Positions 63,207 through 64,000 of a stretch of DNA of 64,000 bases are shown in pieces. Origin of the DNA: Simplicispira lacusdiani. Its GTDB lineage: Bacteria > Pseudomonadota > Gammaproteobacteria > Burkholderiales > Burkholderiaceae_C. The position numbers and the translations under genes were made by a program. Within the stretch, counting starts at the first letter, position 1, and every line of letters begins with the position of its first letter. The notes beneath the pieces were generated by a model. That model did no database searches. It worked only from the letters and a program-made list of their open reading frames with translations, and was not told the DNA's origin. The stretch lies in NCBI RefSeq assembly GCF_003604195.1, contig NZ_QXGR01000002.1, positions 1-64,000 of the forward strand. Direction: 5' to 3'.

Positions 63207-64000
63207 TTAGCGAACGGATACGCGATCCGTAATCACCTTTGGAGTAATAAAAATCAGCATCTCGCGCTTCTTATTTTCATTATTCCGAGTTTTGAAAAGA
63301 TTGCCAACCACTGGCACATCCCCGAGGAAAGGAACCTTTGTCTCGGAATCCGTTTCCTCCATTTCAAAGATCCCACCAATTACAACCGTGCCTCCATTTT
63401 CAACCAGCACCTGCGTCTTGACCCTCTTAGTATTAATTGCTCGAACATTAAGCAACAACTCGCCTGGGCTATCTTTATTCACATCCAAGTCAAGAATAAT
63501 ATTACCTTCCGGCGTAATTTGCGGAAGAACCTCCAAACGGAGAACCGCCTTCTTAAAGGCAATAATAGTCCCCCCATTTGGAGCCGTTACAGGGTACGGA
63601 TATTCGGTTCCTTGCTCAATAGACGCCTTCGTTTGATCCGCCGTTACCACACGCGGGCTTGAAACAACCTTTCCCTTGCCATCAGCCTCAAGCGCAGATA
63701 TTTCCAAATTCAGAAATCTATTCGCAGCAGAATTGAAGATAGAAATCGCAAAACTAGTTGGATCATAGCCTCCAAGCGGCTGAGCCGGTAAATTAACAAA
63801 GCTACCCAGAGTATTTGTCACTCCACCAGCTCCAGTGCTCGATACTACATTGCTATAACTAGAACCGATTGCGACGCGATTACCGCCACCAAGAGCATAA
63901 CCACCATCCCCTCCTCGGTTCGCCCGAAGATCGGTCCCCCCCAAACGAACTCCCAAGGAGCGGCCAAATGTATCTGTCGCTTCCACAATACGGGCCTCGA
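63207..64000 (-). CDS. pilQ: Type IV pilus secretin PilQ, C-terminal part
   Basis: The last 264 codons; the gene continues beyond the right edge. The secretin domain shows KGKVVSSPRVVTADQTKASIEQGTEYPY, VLRLEVLPQITPEGNIILDLDVNKDS, VLVENGGTVVIGGIFE and VPFLGDVPVVGNLFK, and it ends with REMLIFITPKVITDRVSVR, as PilQ does. It forms the outer-membrane pore for type IV pili. Codon use is distinctly more A+T-rich than gspD in the same window. Confidence 0.95.
   Translation of the reverse strand, partial: EARIVEATDTFGRSLGVRLGGTDLRANRGGDGGYALGGGNRVAIGSSYSNVVSSTGAGGVTNTLGSFVNLPAQPLGGYDPTSFAISIFNSAANRFLNLEISALEADGKGKVVSSPRVVTADQTKASIEQGTEYPYPVTAPNGGTIIAFKKAVLRLEVLPQITPEGNIILDLDVNKDSPGELLLNVRAINTKRVKTQVLVENGGTVVIGGIFEMEETDSETKVPFLGDVPVVGNLFKTRNNENKKREMLIFITPKVITDRVSVR

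Overview
The window is GC-rich (roughly two thirds G+C over most of its length). Its gene order points to a betaproteobacterium of the order Burkholderiales, most likely family Comamonadaceae (Acidovorax/Alicycliphilus/Diaphorobacter-like). The main reasons are the chain mlaFEDACB - ABC exporter - bolA - murA - hisGD, the pilQ / aroB / dgt / gltBD neighbourhood, and short intergenic hairpins with an AGCGCT..GCAGCTATT core. Taxonomy is inferred from gene content; no rRNA or tRNA gene was recognised.

Layout. 1-3282 (-): the first 1094 codons of an exported RHS/YD-repeat protein that runs off the left edge. 3543-12799 (+): a tightly packed type II secretion operon, gspG-H-I-J-K-L-M-N-D-E, with no gspC, gspF or prepilin peptidase in view. 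12871-13530: two divergent copies of a repeat in opposite orientation, between the 3' ends of gspE and hisF. 13600-14400 (-): hisF. 14585-30527: an exopolysaccharide island with galE (-), pelABCDEFG (+), a GH135/spherulin-4-like lipoprotein (+) and a hexose-6-phosphate mutarotase-like gene (-). 30694-39867 (-): hisA, hisH, hisB, hisC, vapC, vapB, a MocR-type regulator, [a DUF2917 gene on +], hisD, hisG, murA. 39968-46240 (-): bolA/ibaG, an ABC-2 exporter, and mlaB, mlaC, mlaA, mlaD, mlaE, mlaF, with a 270-bp MITE-like element between mlaC and mlaA. 46476-46880 (+): speD. 46967-49350 (-): a polar amino-acid ABC transporter. 49603-55855 (-): gltD and gltB. 56035-60047: a RAYT transposase, a BON lipoprotein, a methyltransferase, a DUF1415 gene and dgt. 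60106-61203 (-): aroB. 61742-63181 (-): an Ig-like lipoprotein of visibly lower G+C. 63207-64000 (-): the C-terminal part of pilQ, also of lower G+C.

How the parts work together. The his genes form one long minus-strand operon behind mla and murA, but foreign modules have entered it twice. VapBC, MocR and DUF2917 genes lie between hisD and hisC, and the galE-pel island of about 16 kb lies between hisA and hisF. The island looks like a complete Pel system. GalE has Cys298 where E. coli GalE has the gatekeeper Tyr299, which predicts an epimerase making UDP-GalNAc. PelF polymerises; PelD (with a conserved c-di-GMP I-site), PelE and PelG form the inner-membrane complex; PelA deacetylates and hydrolyses; PelB and PelC export. 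The GH135-like lipoprotein behind pelG is a candidate extra Pel-cleaving enzyme, parallel to the Sph3 enzyme of the fungal galactosaminogalactan pathway. That combination is the most promising lead in the window.
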